DNA of 64,000 nucleotides from Dyella subtropica. Its GTDB lineage: Bacteria; Pseudomonadota; Gammaproteobacteria; Xanthomonadales; Rhodanobacteraceae. Made by a program: the position numbers and the translations under genes. The first letter of the stretch is position 1. Every line of letters starts with the position of its first letter. Location of the stretch: positions 1 to 64,000 of the forward strand of contig NZ_JAPDPD010000020.1 of NCBI RefSeq assembly GCF_026283965.1, written 5' to 3'. Shown here piece after piece: positions 1-9,855 of this stretch. Below the pieces are notes generated by a model that ran no database searches, was not told where the DNA came from, and worked only from the letters and a program-made list of their open reading frames with translations.

Positions 1-57
1 TGCCACTGCCGCGCGGCTCGACCTGACAGCCAGTCAGGCGCTTCGCCACGCGGCAGT

Positions 58-61
<4 letters not shown>
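1..61. repeat. 13-bp inverted repeat at the window edge
   Basis: The arms TGCCACTGCCGCG (1-13) and CGCGGCAGTGGCA (49-61) are perfect reverse complements, and a smaller CTGAC/GTCAG pair sits between them. It lies upstream of murA. It could be a transcription terminator or a repeat element. No T-run follows, and the window edge hides whatever lies to the left, so the end of an upstream gene cannot be excluded. Confidence 0.5.
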
Positions 62-1418
<1,357 letters not shown>

Positions 1419-1460
1419 GCAGCGAGGCGGTAAGAAGTAAGTCGACGCTTCGCGTCTCGA

Positions 1461-1493
1461 GTAAGGCCGCGGGCGTGCGGCCTTACTTCTTTA
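1461..1493 (+). terminator. Rho-independent terminator after murA
   Basis: Stem GTAAGGCCGC / GCGGCCTTAC with a 6-nt loop is followed by TTCTTT. It lies 42 bp after the murA stop and between the convergent murA and DUF3108 genes. Confidence 0.75.
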
Positions 1494-1536
1494 CAGCCTG
1501 TGCGGTAGGCAACTTACCAGCCCGCAAAGCGGGCGC

Positions 1537-2244
1537 TCACTGGCCCTTGTAGCTCACCAGCTGCAGAGTGAGATTGCCGCCCTCGCTCTGCGCCAGTTTC
1601 ACTGGCACCGGATATTTCTGCGGGACATACCAGGCGCTGAAAGCCTTGTCGGAATGGCTGCGCTCCACGCGTTGTGCTTTGAAGCTGCCCGCCGGTACTT
1701 GCACGTTGTCGCTGCCGGCCACCTTGAACTCCTGATTTTCCACATTGCGCCTCACCGCCACCGGCAGGGTGACGGCCTGCTTGCCGCCGCGCAACGCGAG
1801 GCCGATGGCGTAGGGAGTGGTATTGCGATCGACCAGGCCCGGTGTGGCGGCATAGGTATCCGCGCCCTTGCCCTCATCGACCGAGACCTGGTTGGTCGAC
1901 CAGTTCACTTCGGTATGCCGCTGCTTCACTTTGAAGGCGTTCACGCGGGAATCGTAGGCGACGGTTTCCGGCGCGTTGTTGTTCCAGCGAAAGCGAGTGG
2001 TCTCGCTGGAGTTGGCTCCGAGGGCGGCGGCCAGCCCGGAGGTGCCGTGGGTCTGGTTGCTGTATTCCCATTGCCCGCTGCCTGCCGGCTTGAGGCTGAC
2101 CACGGCTTCGCCAATGACTTGTCCGCCTTGCAGCACTTGATAGGTCGCAGTGAACGGCGAGGGCGTCGCGGCGAAGACTGCGGTGGTGGAAACGGCCAGT
2201 GCGAGACCGGCGATGAACTTGCGCGCGGGAGTGAAGGTAGCCAT
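1537..2244 (-). CDS. DUF3108 family periplasmic protein
   Basis: A 235-residue protein with an N-terminal signal sequence (FIAGLALAVSTTAVFAA). The body matches the DUF3108 pattern: an F-x-A-x-Y opening strand (FTATYQVLQGGQVIG) and a C-terminal SAWYVPQKYPVPVKLA block. The family is exported and of unknown biochemical function. The ATG at 2244 is chosen because upstream in-frame extension would translate the 45-bp tandem repeats. It lies downstream of purM and purN in the same orientation, an arrangement typical of this order, but a 185-bp repeat-bearing gap separates it from purN, so it may have its own promoter. Confidence 0.85.
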   Translation of the reverse strand: MATFTPARKFIAGLALAVSTTAVFAATPSPFTATYQVLQGGQVIGEAVVSLKPAGSGQWEYSNQTHGTSGLAAALGANSSETTRFRWNNNAPETVAYDSRVNAFKVKQRHTEVNWSTNQVSVDEGKGADTYAATPGLVDRNTTPYAIGLALRGGKQAVTLPVAVRRNVENQEFKVAGSDNVQVPAGSFKAQRVERSHSDKAFSAWYVPQKYPVPVKLAQSEGGNLTLQLVSYKGQ

Positions 2245-2270
2245 GGCGCCGCAGTCTACGCGACGCGGCT

Positions 2271-2405
2271 GAACGCGGAGAAGGCACATGGATGTGCCTG
2301 GCTTTGAGGAGCGAGGAACGCGGAGAAGGCACATGCATGTGCCTGGCTTTGAGGAGCGAGGAACGCGGAGAGGGCACATGGATGTGCCCGGCTTTGAGGA
2401 GCGAG
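2271..2405. repeat. Three 45-bp tandem repeats between purN and the DUF3108 gene
   Basis: Units at 2271-2315, 2316-2360 and 2361-2405 differ at only a few positions. Each contains a 16-bp palindrome, GGCACATGCATGTGCC in unit 2 and one-base variants in the others. A fourth copy begins (GAAC at 2406) and decays. The unit length is divisible by three, so an open frame runs through all copies on the minus strand, but no start or ribosome site supports translation. Confidence 0.9.
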
Positions 2406-2429
2406 GAACACCTCGTTGAAGGTATTCGA

Positions 2430-3095
2430 TCAGCGCGTCAACGTATGGCCGCTGAGGCGTAGCGGCGCGGCCAGGCGTTGGCCGTCCAGCTCGACGCCAT
2501 CCGGCGCGGCCAAGGCTAGTCGACCTGCAGCAATCAGCCGGGTAACGGCCGGGAGCAGGCGATGCTCCTGTACCAGCAGGCGCTGGGCGAGGCTGTGCTC
2601 ATCGTCGCCGGCAAGCACGTCGATGCGTGCTTGCGCGATCACTGGTCCACCGTCCAGTTCCGCGGTGACGTAGTGGACGCTGACGCCATGTTCGCTGTCA
2701 CCCGCTTCCAGGGCGCGCCGATGGGTGTGCAGACCGCGATACTTCGGCAGCAGGGAGGGATGGATGTTGATCATCCGCCCGACCCAGGGCTTCAGTGCAT
2801 CCCCATCGATGATGCGCATGAAGCCGGCGAGTACCAGCAGGTCGGCGCCGCTGGCATTGAGGCGGGCGAATAGTTCGAAGTCGTAGTCGCGACGGGTGGG
2901 GAAGTCACGCGGATTCAACACGAAGCTGGGAATGCCCGCTCTTTTGGCCAGCTCAAGCGCACCAGCGCTGGCCTTGTCGCTGCCTACGGCCACGAACTCC
3001 ACTGGCAGCTCGCCCGCATCGCGCGCAGCGATCAGCGCTTGCAGATTGCTGCCGCGTCCGGAGGCGAGTACGGCGATGCGTAGAGGTGAGGGCAT
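2430..3095 (-). CDS. purN: Phosphoribosylglycinamide formyltransferase
   Basis: PurN transfers a formyl group from 10-formyltetrahydrofolate to GAR, the third step of de novo purine synthesis. The 221-residue product has SGRGSN near the N-terminus for phosphate binding and the catalytic set Asn110, His112 (NIHPSLLPKYRG) and Asp148 (ELDGGPVIA), matching the N-H-D triad of the E. coli enzyme. It lies 112 bp after purM in the same direction, consistent with one purMN transcript. No strong ribosome site is visible before the ATG. Confidence 0.97.
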   Translation of the reverse strand: MPSPLRIAVLASGRGSNLQALIAARDAGELPVEFVAVGSDKASAGALELAKRAGIPSFVLNPRDFPTRRDYDFELFARLNASGADLLVLAGFMRIIDGDALKPWVGRMINIHPSLLPKYRGLHTHRRALEAGDSEHGVSVHYVTAELDGGPVIAQARIDVLAGDDEHSLAQRLLVQEHRLLPAVTRLIAAGRLALAAPDGVELDGQRLAAPLRLSGHTLTR

Positions 3096-3121
3096 GCTGT
3101 GTAGCGGGTCGTCTTCTGTGC

Positions 3122-3151
3122 CGTCATCCCGGCGCAGGCCGGGATCCAGTG
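3122..3151. repeat. Short GTCATCCCGGC...GCCGGGAT palindrome
   Basis: This is an isolated copy of the palindromic module that forms part B of the composite repeats near 37.85, 43.85, 49.6 and 61.96 kb. It sits in the purM-purN spacer, where the hairpin could modulate read-through into purN. Confidence 0.6.
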
Positions 3152-3207
3152 CCGTGGTGCGGGTTTCGCGAATGAATGATGCGGGTGGCTGAGGCGCTTG
3201 AAGCGCC

Positions 3208-4236
3208 TCAATCGATATGCACGCGCTCTTCGCCCTTGGCTGGAACCACTTCGCCGATCACCGAGCTGGCCAGGCCATGCTTTGCCAGCAGCGCAGAGGC
3301 TGCCGGCGCCGCGTCGCGCGACAGGATCACGGTGAAGCCCACGCCGCAGTTGAAGGTGCGCCACATTTCTTCGCGTGCCACATTGCCTTCGCGCATCAGC
3401 CACTCGAACACCGGCGGCAGCACGATGGCCGAGGCGTCGAGCGTGATACCGAGCGAGTCGGGCACCACGCGGATGATGTTTTCCTTCAGGCCACCACCGG
3501 TGATGTGAGCCATGCCATGTACCGGTGCGGACTTCAGCAGTTCCAACATCGGCTTCACGTAGATGGTGGTCGGCGCCATCAGCGCATCGGCCAGCGTCAC
3601 GCCACCAAGATCGAGATCCAGCGGACGGCCGGCGCGATCCAGAATCTTGCGGATCAGCGAATAGCCGTTGGAATGCGGGCCGGACGAGGCCACGCCGAGA
3701 ATCACGTCGCCCGCCACGATGGCGTCGCCGCTGAGCAGCTGCGACTTCTCGACCGCGCCGACAGTAAAGCCGGCCAGGTCGTATTCGCCCGGCGGATACA
3801 TATCGGGCATTTCCGCCGTCTCGCCGCCGATCAGCGCGCAGCCAGCCAGTTCGCAGCCCTTGGCGATGCCGCCGACGACGGCGACCGTGGTGTCAACGTC
3901 CAACTTGCCGGTGGCGAAGTAGTCGAGGAAGAACAGCGGCTCGGCGCCTTGCACCAGCACGTCGTTGACGCACATGCCGACCAGGTCGATGCCGATGGTG
4001 TCGTGCCGGCCCAGCTGCTGAGCGAGCTTGAGCTTGGTGCCCACGCCGTCGGTACCGGAAACCAGCACCGGCTCCTTATAGCGACCGGACAGATCGAACA
4101 GGCCGCCGAAACCGCCCAGGCCGCCCATCACTTCCGGGCGGAAGGTGCGCTTGACCAGGGGCTTGATGCGTTCGACCACGGCATTGCCCGCGTCGATATC
4201 GACACCGGCTGCGCGGTAGGTGAGAGCGTCGGACAT
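3208..4236 (-). CDS. purM: Phosphoribosylformylglycinamidine cyclo-ligase (AIR synthetase)
   Basis: PurM closes the imidazole ring of FGAM using ATP, the fifth step of purine synthesis. The 342-residue protein has the expected length and the family landmarks [52 protein letters not shown] and [11 protein letters not shown]. The start [15 protein letters not shown] is typical. It is first in a leftward purM-purN-DUF3108 series and is transcribed divergently from the DUF2066 gene. Confidence 0.97.
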   Translation of the reverse strand: MSDALTYRAAGVDIDAGNAVVERIKPLVKRTFRPEVMGGLGGFGGLFDLSGRYKEPVLVSGTDGVGTKLKLAQQLGRHDTIGIDLVGMCVNDVLVQGAEPLFFLDYFATGKLDVDTTVAVVGGIAKGCELAGCALIGGETAEMPDMYPPGEYDLAGFTVGAVEKSQLLSGDAIVAGDVILGVASSGPHSNGYSLIRKILDRAGRPLDLDLGGVTLADALMAPTTIYVKPMLELLKSAPVHGMAHITGGGLKENIIRVVPDSLGITLDASAIVLPPVFEWLMREGNVAREEMWRTFNCGVGFTVILSRDAAPAASALLAKHGLASSVIGEVVPAKGEERVHID

Positions 4237-4329
4237 GGCGGAAACCGGCGTGGAGAAACGCGTAATGATAGACGCTAGGGGACGGATTGGGCAGACTTCG
4301 GCCAGTTTTCCCTTGATGCCTCCGAGCTT

Positions 4330-5313
4330 ATGCGCCTGTCACGCCTGCTGATCGTCGGCTTTCTGTTGGCTCTCTTGCTCCCTGGTGCGCATGCCCAGGG
4401 CCAGGTTTCGCCCTACACGGTGATCGTGCCGGTGAACGATACCAGCGAGGCACAGCGCGACGAGGCGTTCGGCGTGGCGCTCAGCCAGGTGCTGGCCCGC
4501 ACCGCCGGTGGCCAAGACCTGCGTAGCAAGCCTGGCTACGCCGACGCCCTGAAAGGCGCGCCGGGCATCGTGCAGCAGTACCAATACCAGCGCGGCACGG
4601 CCGGAACTGGCCTGAGCCTGCAGGTCACTTTCGATCAGGGTGCGGTGCAACGCATGATTGCCCAGATGGGCGTGGCCGGCACGACCGGCAAGCCGCCCGT
4701 GCTGCTGTTGGTGCGCGACGAGGATGGCAGCGTGCTGACCAAGGATGCGCTGGAGCCCCTTGCCCAAGCCATGGTGGCGCGCGGCTACAACGTGGTGCTG
4801 GCCGATCCGGGCAAGGCCACGGAGGCACCCACGGTGGCTTCGGCCGACCTCGAGCAGATCTTCAATCTGGCGCGCCAGTACAAGACCGGCCTGGTTCTGC
4901 TTGGCCAGCTGCATGGCGACGGTGCGGATTGGAATCTGGTCTCCGGCGGTCCGCAGCAACGCTGGAGTGGTGTGGGTACCAGCAGCGCGACCCTGTTCGC
5001 CGATGCCGGCAATGCGCTGGCCGATCGCCTTGGCAAGCAGCTCAACGTGATCGGCTCAGGCAATATCGACGGCAAGCTATGGGTGAGCGGTGTGAATTCC
5101 GCCATGGATTACGCCAACCTGCTGGCCACCTTGCGTGCCGATCCCATGGTTCGTCAGGTGGTGACGTTGAGCGCGCAGGGTGATGGCATGTTGCTCGGCA
5201 TGAAGACCGGCCTGCCATTGAACGCGCTGGCCAACAATCTCGCCGCGGGTGGCCGTCTGCTGGCAGGTGACGCCCACGCGGGTGCCGACGCCAGTCTGCG
5301 CTGGGTGCATTGA
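4330..5313 (+). CDS. DUF2066 family exported protein
   Basis: A 327-residue protein with a cleavable signal peptide ([17 protein letters not shown]). The mature part carries the DUF2066 pattern: [19 protein letters not shown], then a block with [11 protein letters not shown] and the IVQQYQYQR strand. The family is periplasmic or outer-membrane associated and has no established activity. It is commonly the divergent neighbour of purM and the first gene before a CDP-alcohol transferase, perM and hda, exactly as here. The following gene starts 31 bp after the stop, suggesting an operon. Confidence 0.88.
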   Translation: MRLSRLLIVGFLLALLLPGAHAQGQVSPYTVIVPVNDTSEAQRDEAFGVALSQVLARTAGGQDLRSKPGYADALKGAPGIVQQYQYQRGTAGTGLSLQVTFDQGAVQRMIAQMGVAGTTGKPPVLLLVRDEDGSVLTKDALEPLAQAMVARGYNVVLADPGKATEAPTVASADLEQIFNLARQYKTGLVLLGQLHGDGADWNLVSGGPQQRWSGVGTSSATLFADAGNALADRLGKQLNVIGSGNIDGKLWVSGVNSAMDYANLLATLRADPMVRQVVTLSAQGDGMLLGMKTGLPLNALANNLAAGGRLLAGDAHAGADASLRWVH

Positions 5314-5344
5314 GGCCGGGCGCAGACACCCGGAGCCCGCGGTG

Positions 5345-5929
5345 ATGCCTGCCACGCCACGCTCTCCCTGGCGTCACCTGCCCAACGCCATCTCGCTGTT
5401 GCGGATGGTGCTGGCGCTACCGATCGGTTGGGCCATCCTTGCTATGCAACCGCGCATGGCCTTGGGGTTGATCGCGGTAGCCGGCATTTCCGATGGACTA
5501 GATGGTTTTATCGCGCGTCGCTACCACTGGCAGAGCCGGCTGGGCGGCATCCTGGATGCGTTGGCGGATAAATTGCTGCTGGTCGCCTGCTTTCTGCTGT
5601 TGGCTTGGGTCGGTATGGCGCCGTGGTGGCTGGCGCTGTTGGTATGTGGGCGCGATGTGGTGATCGTGGCCGGCGCGCTGGCGTGGCGGCTGTTCATCGG
5701 TCCGATCCGTCCGGAGCCGAGCTCGCTTTCGAAGGCCTGCACCTTGCTGCAGATCGTGTATCTGCTGGCGGTGCTGGTCGCCGCCAGTGGCTGGCCATCG
5801 CCGCCGCTCGCGCCGCTGGCGATGCTTGCTGCGGTGCTGTGCATCGCCAGCGGTCTGGACTACGTGCTGCGTTGGTCGCGGCGGGCTTGGGTGACATGGC
5901 ACGCGCGCGACCCGGATAGCCCGCGCTGA
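5345..5929 (+). CDS. CDP-alcohol phosphatidyltransferase family membrane protein
   Basis: This 194-residue integral membrane enzyme carries the complete CDP-alcohol phosphotransferase signature at residues 50-75: Asp50, Asp53-Gly54, Ala57-Arg58, Gly67, Asp71 and Asp75. Family members swap the CMP of a CDP-diacylglycerol or CDP-alcohol for another alcohol. The acceptor is not readable from sequence; PgsA-like or cardiolipin-synthase-like activity are options. Several hydrophobic segments follow the motif. The ATG at 5345 places the motif at the usual distance from the N-terminus; a GTG one codon upstream is an alternative. Confidence 0.88.
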   Translation: MPATPRSPWRHLPNAISLLRMVLALPIGWAILAMQPRMALGLIAVAGISDGLDGFIARRYHWQSRLGGILDALADKLLLVACFLLLAWVGMAPWWLALLVCGRDVVIVAGALAWRLFIGPIRPEPSSLSKACTLLQIVYLLAVLVAASGWPSPPLAPLAMLAAVLCIASGLDYVLRWSRRAWVTWHARDPDSPR

Positions 5930-6015
5930 CAGCGCCCCCCTGCATGGGTCACACTTGCATGTGGCCCAGCCCGCCCCGGCAGCTGCCCCTGGCCCCGCCC
6001 CGACGAGCCGTGACG

Positions 6016-7194
6016 ATGACTCAAGATTCCTCCCGCCGCTGGCAGATGCTCGCGATCACCGCAGGCATCCTCTACGTGCTCTGGCTGCTGGCGCCGGTGC
6101 TGATGCCCTTCGCATTCGCCGCGACGATGGCCTACCTGGGCGACCCGCTCGCCGATCGCCTCGAGCGCATCGGTATGGGCCGCACGCTGGCGGTGAGCGT
6201 GGTGTTCATCGTGCTGGTGCTGGTCACGGTGGGCGCGCTGCTGCTGCTGATTCCGCTGATCTCGCGTCAGGTCGACAACCTGGTGCAGAGCTTGCCGCAC
6301 TACGTGGACTGGGTGCGCAACATTGCCTTGCCTTGGCTGGAGGCCAAGCTGCGCCTGGATCCCTCCGCTTTCGATACCGACCGTTTGATGGCCGACATCA
6401 AAGACCACATCGGCTCGATCGGTAGCGTGGCCTCGTCGGTGCTGGGCAAGCTCACCCGTTCCAGCATCGGCGTGGTGATGTGGATGACCAACCTGGTGTT
6501 GATCCCCGTGGTGGCGTTCTACCTGCTGCGCGACTGGGACCGATTGGTGGCGTGGATCGACGACATGCTGCCGCGCTCGATCGAGCCGACCATTGCCCAC
6601 CTTGCACACGAATCGGACCTTGTGCTCGGCGCTTTCGTGCGCGGTCAGCTGCTGGTAATGCTGGCGCTGGGCATTTTCTACGGTGCCTGCCTGACCTTCG
6701 TCGGCCTGTCGGTGGGACCGTTGATCGGCATGGTCGCTGGGCTGCTCAGTTTCGTGCCGTACCTGGGTTTCATCGTCGGCTTCGGTTCGGCCATCATCGC
6801 CGCGCTGGTGCAGTACGGCGACTGGAGTCATCTATTGATGGTGGTGGGCGTGTTCACCATTGGCCAGCTGCTGGAAGGCTACGTGCTGGTGCCGCGCCTG
6901 GTGGGCGAGAAGATCGGCCTGCACCCGGTGGCGGTGATCTTCGCCGTGCTGGCCGGGGGGTACTTGTTCGGTTTTCTGGGCGTTCTGCTGGCGCTGCCGG
7001 CCGCATCGGTGATCCTGGTGGTGCTGCGCTATCTGACGCAGCGCTATCGCCATAGCCGGTTGTACATGGAAGAGGGCAGGCAGGATCCGGTGATCGCCGA
7101 TGCATACGTCACAGTCGCTACGGATGAGGGCACAGTCGAGGCGAATGGGGCGATGAATCGTCCGACGGACAAGGGCGACAAGCATCAGTCATGA
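6016..7194 (+). CDS. perM: AI-2E family transporter (PerM-like permease)
   Basis: A 392-residue polytopic membrane protein of the AI-2E transporter/PerM family, with hydrophobic segments at the N-terminus (ILYVLWLLAPVLMPFAFAA) and a dense C-terminal set around GPLIGMVAGLLSFVPYLGF and AGGYLFGFLGVLLALPAA, both family landmarks. Members include TqsA-like exporters and sodium/proton antiporters; the substrate here is unknown. An in-frame extension to 5944 exists but the 6016 ATG starts near the first conserved segment. The stop overlaps the hda start by 4 bp (ATGA), so the two are probably translationally coupled. Confidence 0.88.
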   Translation: MTQDSSRRWQMLAITAGILYVLWLLAPVLMPFAFAATMAYLGDPLADRLERIGMGRTLAVSVVFIVLVLVTVGALLLLIPLISRQVDNLVQSLPHYVDWVRNIALPWLEAKLRLDPSAFDTDRLMADIKDHIGSIGSVASSVLGKLTRSSIGVVMWMTNLVLIPVVAFYLLRDWDRLVAWIDDMLPRSIEPTIAHLAHESDLVLGAFVRGQLLVMLALGIFYGACLTFVGLSVGPLIGMVAGLLSFVPYLGFIVGFGSAIIAALVQYGDWSHLLMVVGVFTIGQLLEGYVLVPRLVGEKIGLHPVAVIFAVLAGGYLFGFLGVLLALPAASVILVVLRYLTQRYRHSRLYMEEGRQDPVIADAYVTVATDEGTVEANGAMNRPTDKGDKHQS

Positions 7195-7901
7195 TTCCTC
7201 AGCTTCCTCTCGCGCTGCGCTGGCCGCGCCGCCAGCGCTTTGAACATTTCCACGCCGGCGCCAACGCGGCGACGGTAGCCGCCGTACAACGGCTGGCGAC
7301 CACGCCCGGGACTGCCTGGCTTTATCTCAGTGGCCCGGCCGGCAGCGGTAAGAGCCACCTTTTGATGGCGGCCTGCCAGGCGGCCAGCGAAGCCGGGCGC
7401 ACCGTGCAATACCTGCCGTTAGCCAGCATCGCCAACCGGGCTGCTGCCATCCGCGGTGTGGCTGGCAGCGAGTTTCTCGCGCTGGATGATCTCGGTGCCA
7501 TCGCGGGCGACCGCGAAGCGGAGCACGCGCTGTTCGATGTGTACAACCAGGCCAGGGCCGAAGGTTCGGCTTTGCTGTTCGCCGCGGAAGCGACGCCCCT
7601 TCAACTAGGTTTGGTTTTGCCCGATCTGCGCTCGCGCTTGGGCGCGTGCCAGCAGGCCGTGCTGAAGCCACTGGATGACGCCGAGCGGCGGGATGTGTTG
7701 AAAGGCCAGGCCACGGCGCGCGGCATCGAACTGGACGACACCGTGCTCGACTGGCTGTTCGCTCGCTATGCGCGCGATCTGGGCGCGCTGCTCCATCTGC
7801 TCGACAAACTCGATCTGGCCTCGCTGGCTGCGCAACGCAGGATCACGGTGCCGTTTCTGCGCGGATTTCTACGCGATGCGGGCGAAACGCCGCCGGTTTG
7901 A
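7191..7901 (+). CDS. hda: DnaA regulatory inactivator Hda
   Basis: Hda joins the DNA-loaded sliding clamp and stimulates hydrolysis of ATP bound to DnaA, preventing re-initiation. The 236-residue product has a clamp-binding peptide QLPLAL at residues 4-9 and a DnaA-like AAA+ domain with Walker A GPAGSGKS (48-55) and a Walker B-like LALDDLG (96-102). There is no DnaA-type DNA-binding domain, which separates it from DnaA and agrees with the length. It is coupled to perM by ATGA and followed by a terminator. Confidence 0.93.
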   Translation: MIPQLPLALRWPRRQRFEHFHAGANAATVAAVQRLATTPGTAWLYLSGPAGSGKSHLLMAACQAASEAGRTVQYLPLASIANRAAAIRGVAGSEFLALDDLGAIAGDREAEHALFDVYNQARAEGSALLFAAEATPLQLGLVLPDLRSRLGACQQAVLKPLDDAERRDVLKGQATARGIELDDTVLDWLFARYARDLGALLHLLDKLDLASLAAQRRITVPFLRGFLRDAGETPPV

Positions 7902-7932
7902 CGATTCCGTGCGATCGTCGTTCTGAAACGAA

Positions 7933-7954
7933 GAAGGCGCCCAAGGGCGCCTTC
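7933..7954. terminator. Bidirectional terminator between hda and suhB
   Basis: A GAAGGCGCCC/GGGCGCCTTC hairpin with a very short loop. It is flanked by TCTATATC on the right and by an AACGAAG stretch on the left, which reads as a T-rich tail on the minus strand. It serves the convergent hda and suhB genes. Confidence 0.8.
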
Positions 7955-7979
7955 TCTATATCCCGCGATGGGGGCTGAC

Positions 7980-8783
7980 TCAGGCCTTCAACAGCGCTGG
8001 TGTGGCCTGCGCACCGATGGCGTCCACCATCGCCTGCGCCACGTTCAGATTGCCGGCGACGATGTTGCCGCTGGCCGGGATGCCGTCGCGGCCGGCGAAG
8101 TCGCAATAGCGTCCGCCCGCCTCGCGCACCAGCAACACACCGGCAGCCATGTCCCACGGCTTCAGGCCGATCTCGAAGTAGCCGTCGTAGCGCGCGGCGG
8201 CCACATAGGCCAGGTCCAGTGCGGCCGAGCCGGAGCGGCGAATGTCCTCAGCCTGGCCGAGCAGGGCGCGGGTCATGTTGAGCTGCGATTCGAGATGACC
8301 GCGCTGGCGGTAAGGGAAGCCGGTGGCGATGATCGCGCCGCCGAGGTTCTCGCGTTTGCCGACGCGGAGGCGGCGGTCGTTGAGATAGGCGCCGTCACCC
8401 TTGCTCGCGGTGAACAGCTCGTCGCGCAGCGGATCGAACACCACGGCGTACACCGGCTCACCCTTGTCGAGCAAGGCGATGGACACGGAGAAGTGCGGGA
8501 TGCCGCGCAGGTAATTGTGCGTGCCGTCGAGCGGATCGATCACCCACTGCAGCGGGCCCTTGCCGATGGCGCCGCTTTCCTCAGCGAGGATGGCGTGGGT
8601 CGGGTAGGCGCGGCGAAGCTCCTTGATGATCTCGGCTTCGGCCAGCTTGTCGACTTCGGAGGCGAAATCCATGCGTTGTTTTTCGACGACGTTGAGTCCG
8701 TCGATGCGGTTCATATAGCGCAGGATGATGTTTCCTGCGGCGCGCGCGGCGCGCACCGCGACGTTGACGGCGGGTCTTGGCAT
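7980..8783 (-). CDS. suhB: Inositol-1-monophosphatase / Nus factor SuhB
   Basis: This Mg-dependent phosphatase of the inositol monophosphatase family also acts in rRNA antitermination in E. coli. The 267-residue length equals E. coli SuhB. Metal-binding motifs are readable: AEES near residue 69, IDPLDGT at 82-88 and the C-terminal LKPWDMAAG. The start MPRPAVNVAVRAARAAG matches family N-termini; a 29-residue extension to 8870 is not conserved-looking. It is divergent from trmJ, the same arrangement as in enterobacteria. Confidence 0.94.
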   Translation of the reverse strand: MPRPAVNVAVRAARAAGNIILRYMNRIDGLNVVEKQRMDFASEVDKLAEAEIIKELRRAYPTHAILAEESGAIGKGPLQWVIDPLDGTHNYLRGIPHFSVSIALLDKGEPVYAVVFDPLRDELFTASKGDGAYLNDRRLRVGKRENLGGAIIATGFPYRQRGHLESQLNMTRALLGQAEDIRRSGSAALDLAYVAAARYDGYFEIGLKPWDMAAGVLLVREAGGRYCDFAGRDGIPASGNIVAGNLNVAQAMVDAIGAQATPALLKA

Positions 8784-8905
8784 GGCTTCGGCTTTAGAAA
8801 AGAACGGGATGCGGCGCGGGATTCTAGCAGAGGGCGGCCGCAGGACGAAGCCAGCGCCTGGCGAGTCCACTATCCTTGCCGGCCAAACCCTGTCGGATCC
8901 GTCGC

Positions 8906-9667
8906 ATGACCACCGCTGAAGACCTAGCCTCCCGCATTCGCTATGTCCTGGTGCGCACCTCGCACCCGGGCAACATCGGTAGCGCGGCGCGGGCCATGCG
9001 GACCATGGGTTTCACGCGGATGGACCTGGTGGCGCCGCACCGTTTCCCCGATCGCGAGGCCTCGGCCCTGGCGGCCGGCGCCGACGACGTGCTGGAAAGC
9101 GCGGGCGTGCATGAGGGGCTGATCGATGGCCTGGCCGGCTGCAGCCTGGCGTTGGGCTTGTCGGCTCGCCGTCGCGGAGTGGACCTGCCGGAGATCTCCC
9201 CGCGCGAAGCCGCCAGTCGCGCACTGGCCGCCGCCGCGCGTGGCGAGCAGGTGGCACTGGTGTTCGGCAACGAGCGCACGGGTCTGGAGAACGAGGAGCT
9301 GGCGCGCTGTCACGCCATGGTTCGTATCCCCAGCGTGGACGATTTCAGCTCATTGAATCTGTCCCAGGCCGTGCAGGTGATGGCCTACGAGTTGCGTGTG
9401 GCCTTGCTCGGTGGCGAGACGCCGGAACCGCCGGTACGTGCCGATGTGGAGCCGCCGGCCGATGCCGCGCAGATGGAGCGTTTCTACGAACACCTGGCCC
9501 AGACGTTGGATGACATCGACTTCCACAAAGGCCGCGCGCCGACCACGATCATGTTGCGCCTACGCAAGCTGTTTCAGCGTGCGCAGATGGATGAGCGCGA
9601 ACTGCGCATGCTGCACGGGATTCTGGCGGACGCGCAGCGGATGGCGATGTTGGCGCGGCGGGATTAG
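8906..9667 (+). CDS. trmJ: tRNA (cytidine/uridine-32-2'-O)-methyltransferase
   Basis: This SpoU/TrmH-class SAM-dependent enzyme methylates ribose at position 32 of tRNAs. The 253-residue protein carries the three SPOUT motifs: HPGNIGSAARAM near the N-terminus, ALVFGNERTGLENEEL, and SLNLSQAVQVMAYEL, which build the trefoil-knot SAM site. A C-terminal helical tail follows, as in TrmJ rather than shorter TrmL. It is divergent from suhB. Confidence 0.93.
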   Translation: MTTAEDLASRIRYVLVRTSHPGNIGSAARAMRTMGFTRMDLVAPHRFPDREASALAAGADDVLESAGVHEGLIDGLAGCSLALGLSARRRGVDLPEISPREAASRALAAAARGEQVALVFGNERTGLENEELARCHAMVRIPSVDDFSSLNLSQAVQVMAYELRVALLGGETPEPPVRADVEPPADAAQMERFYEHLAQTLDDIDFHKGRAPTTIMLRLRKLFQRAQMDERELRMLHGILADAQRMAMLARRD

Positions 9668-9689
9668 TTGTTGCGCCAGGGATGGGCGG

Positions 9690-9850
9690 TGTCGCAAGGG
9701 CTTACCCCCTCCCAGCCTCCCCCTGCAAGCAAGGGGAGGAGCCAAAGCTTGCGATACCCTGCTCCCTCCCTCCCTTGCTTGCGACGCGAAGCTAGTCCCG
9801 TGGGACAGGGGAGGGCTGGGGAGGGGTAACGCTCTTGCGATAACCCTTCA
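9690..9850. repeat. CCCCTCCC/GGGAGGGG inverted repeat region
   Basis: Two GC-rich arms, about 9696-9745 (CTTACCCCCTCCCAGCC) and about 9797-9845 (AGGGCTGGGGAGGGGTAA), can pair across a CTTGCTTGCGACG centre. A related pair occurs at 52046-52165 and a single arm near 33728-33780. It fills the gap between the convergent trmJ and CorC-family genes, and may act as a terminator-like structure. Confidence 0.65.
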
Positions 9851-9855
9851 ACTAT

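Noticed and set aside
2271-2405. Possible CRISPR array in the 45-bp repeats
   Set aside because: Units are directly contiguous with no unique spacers, and no cas genes are present.
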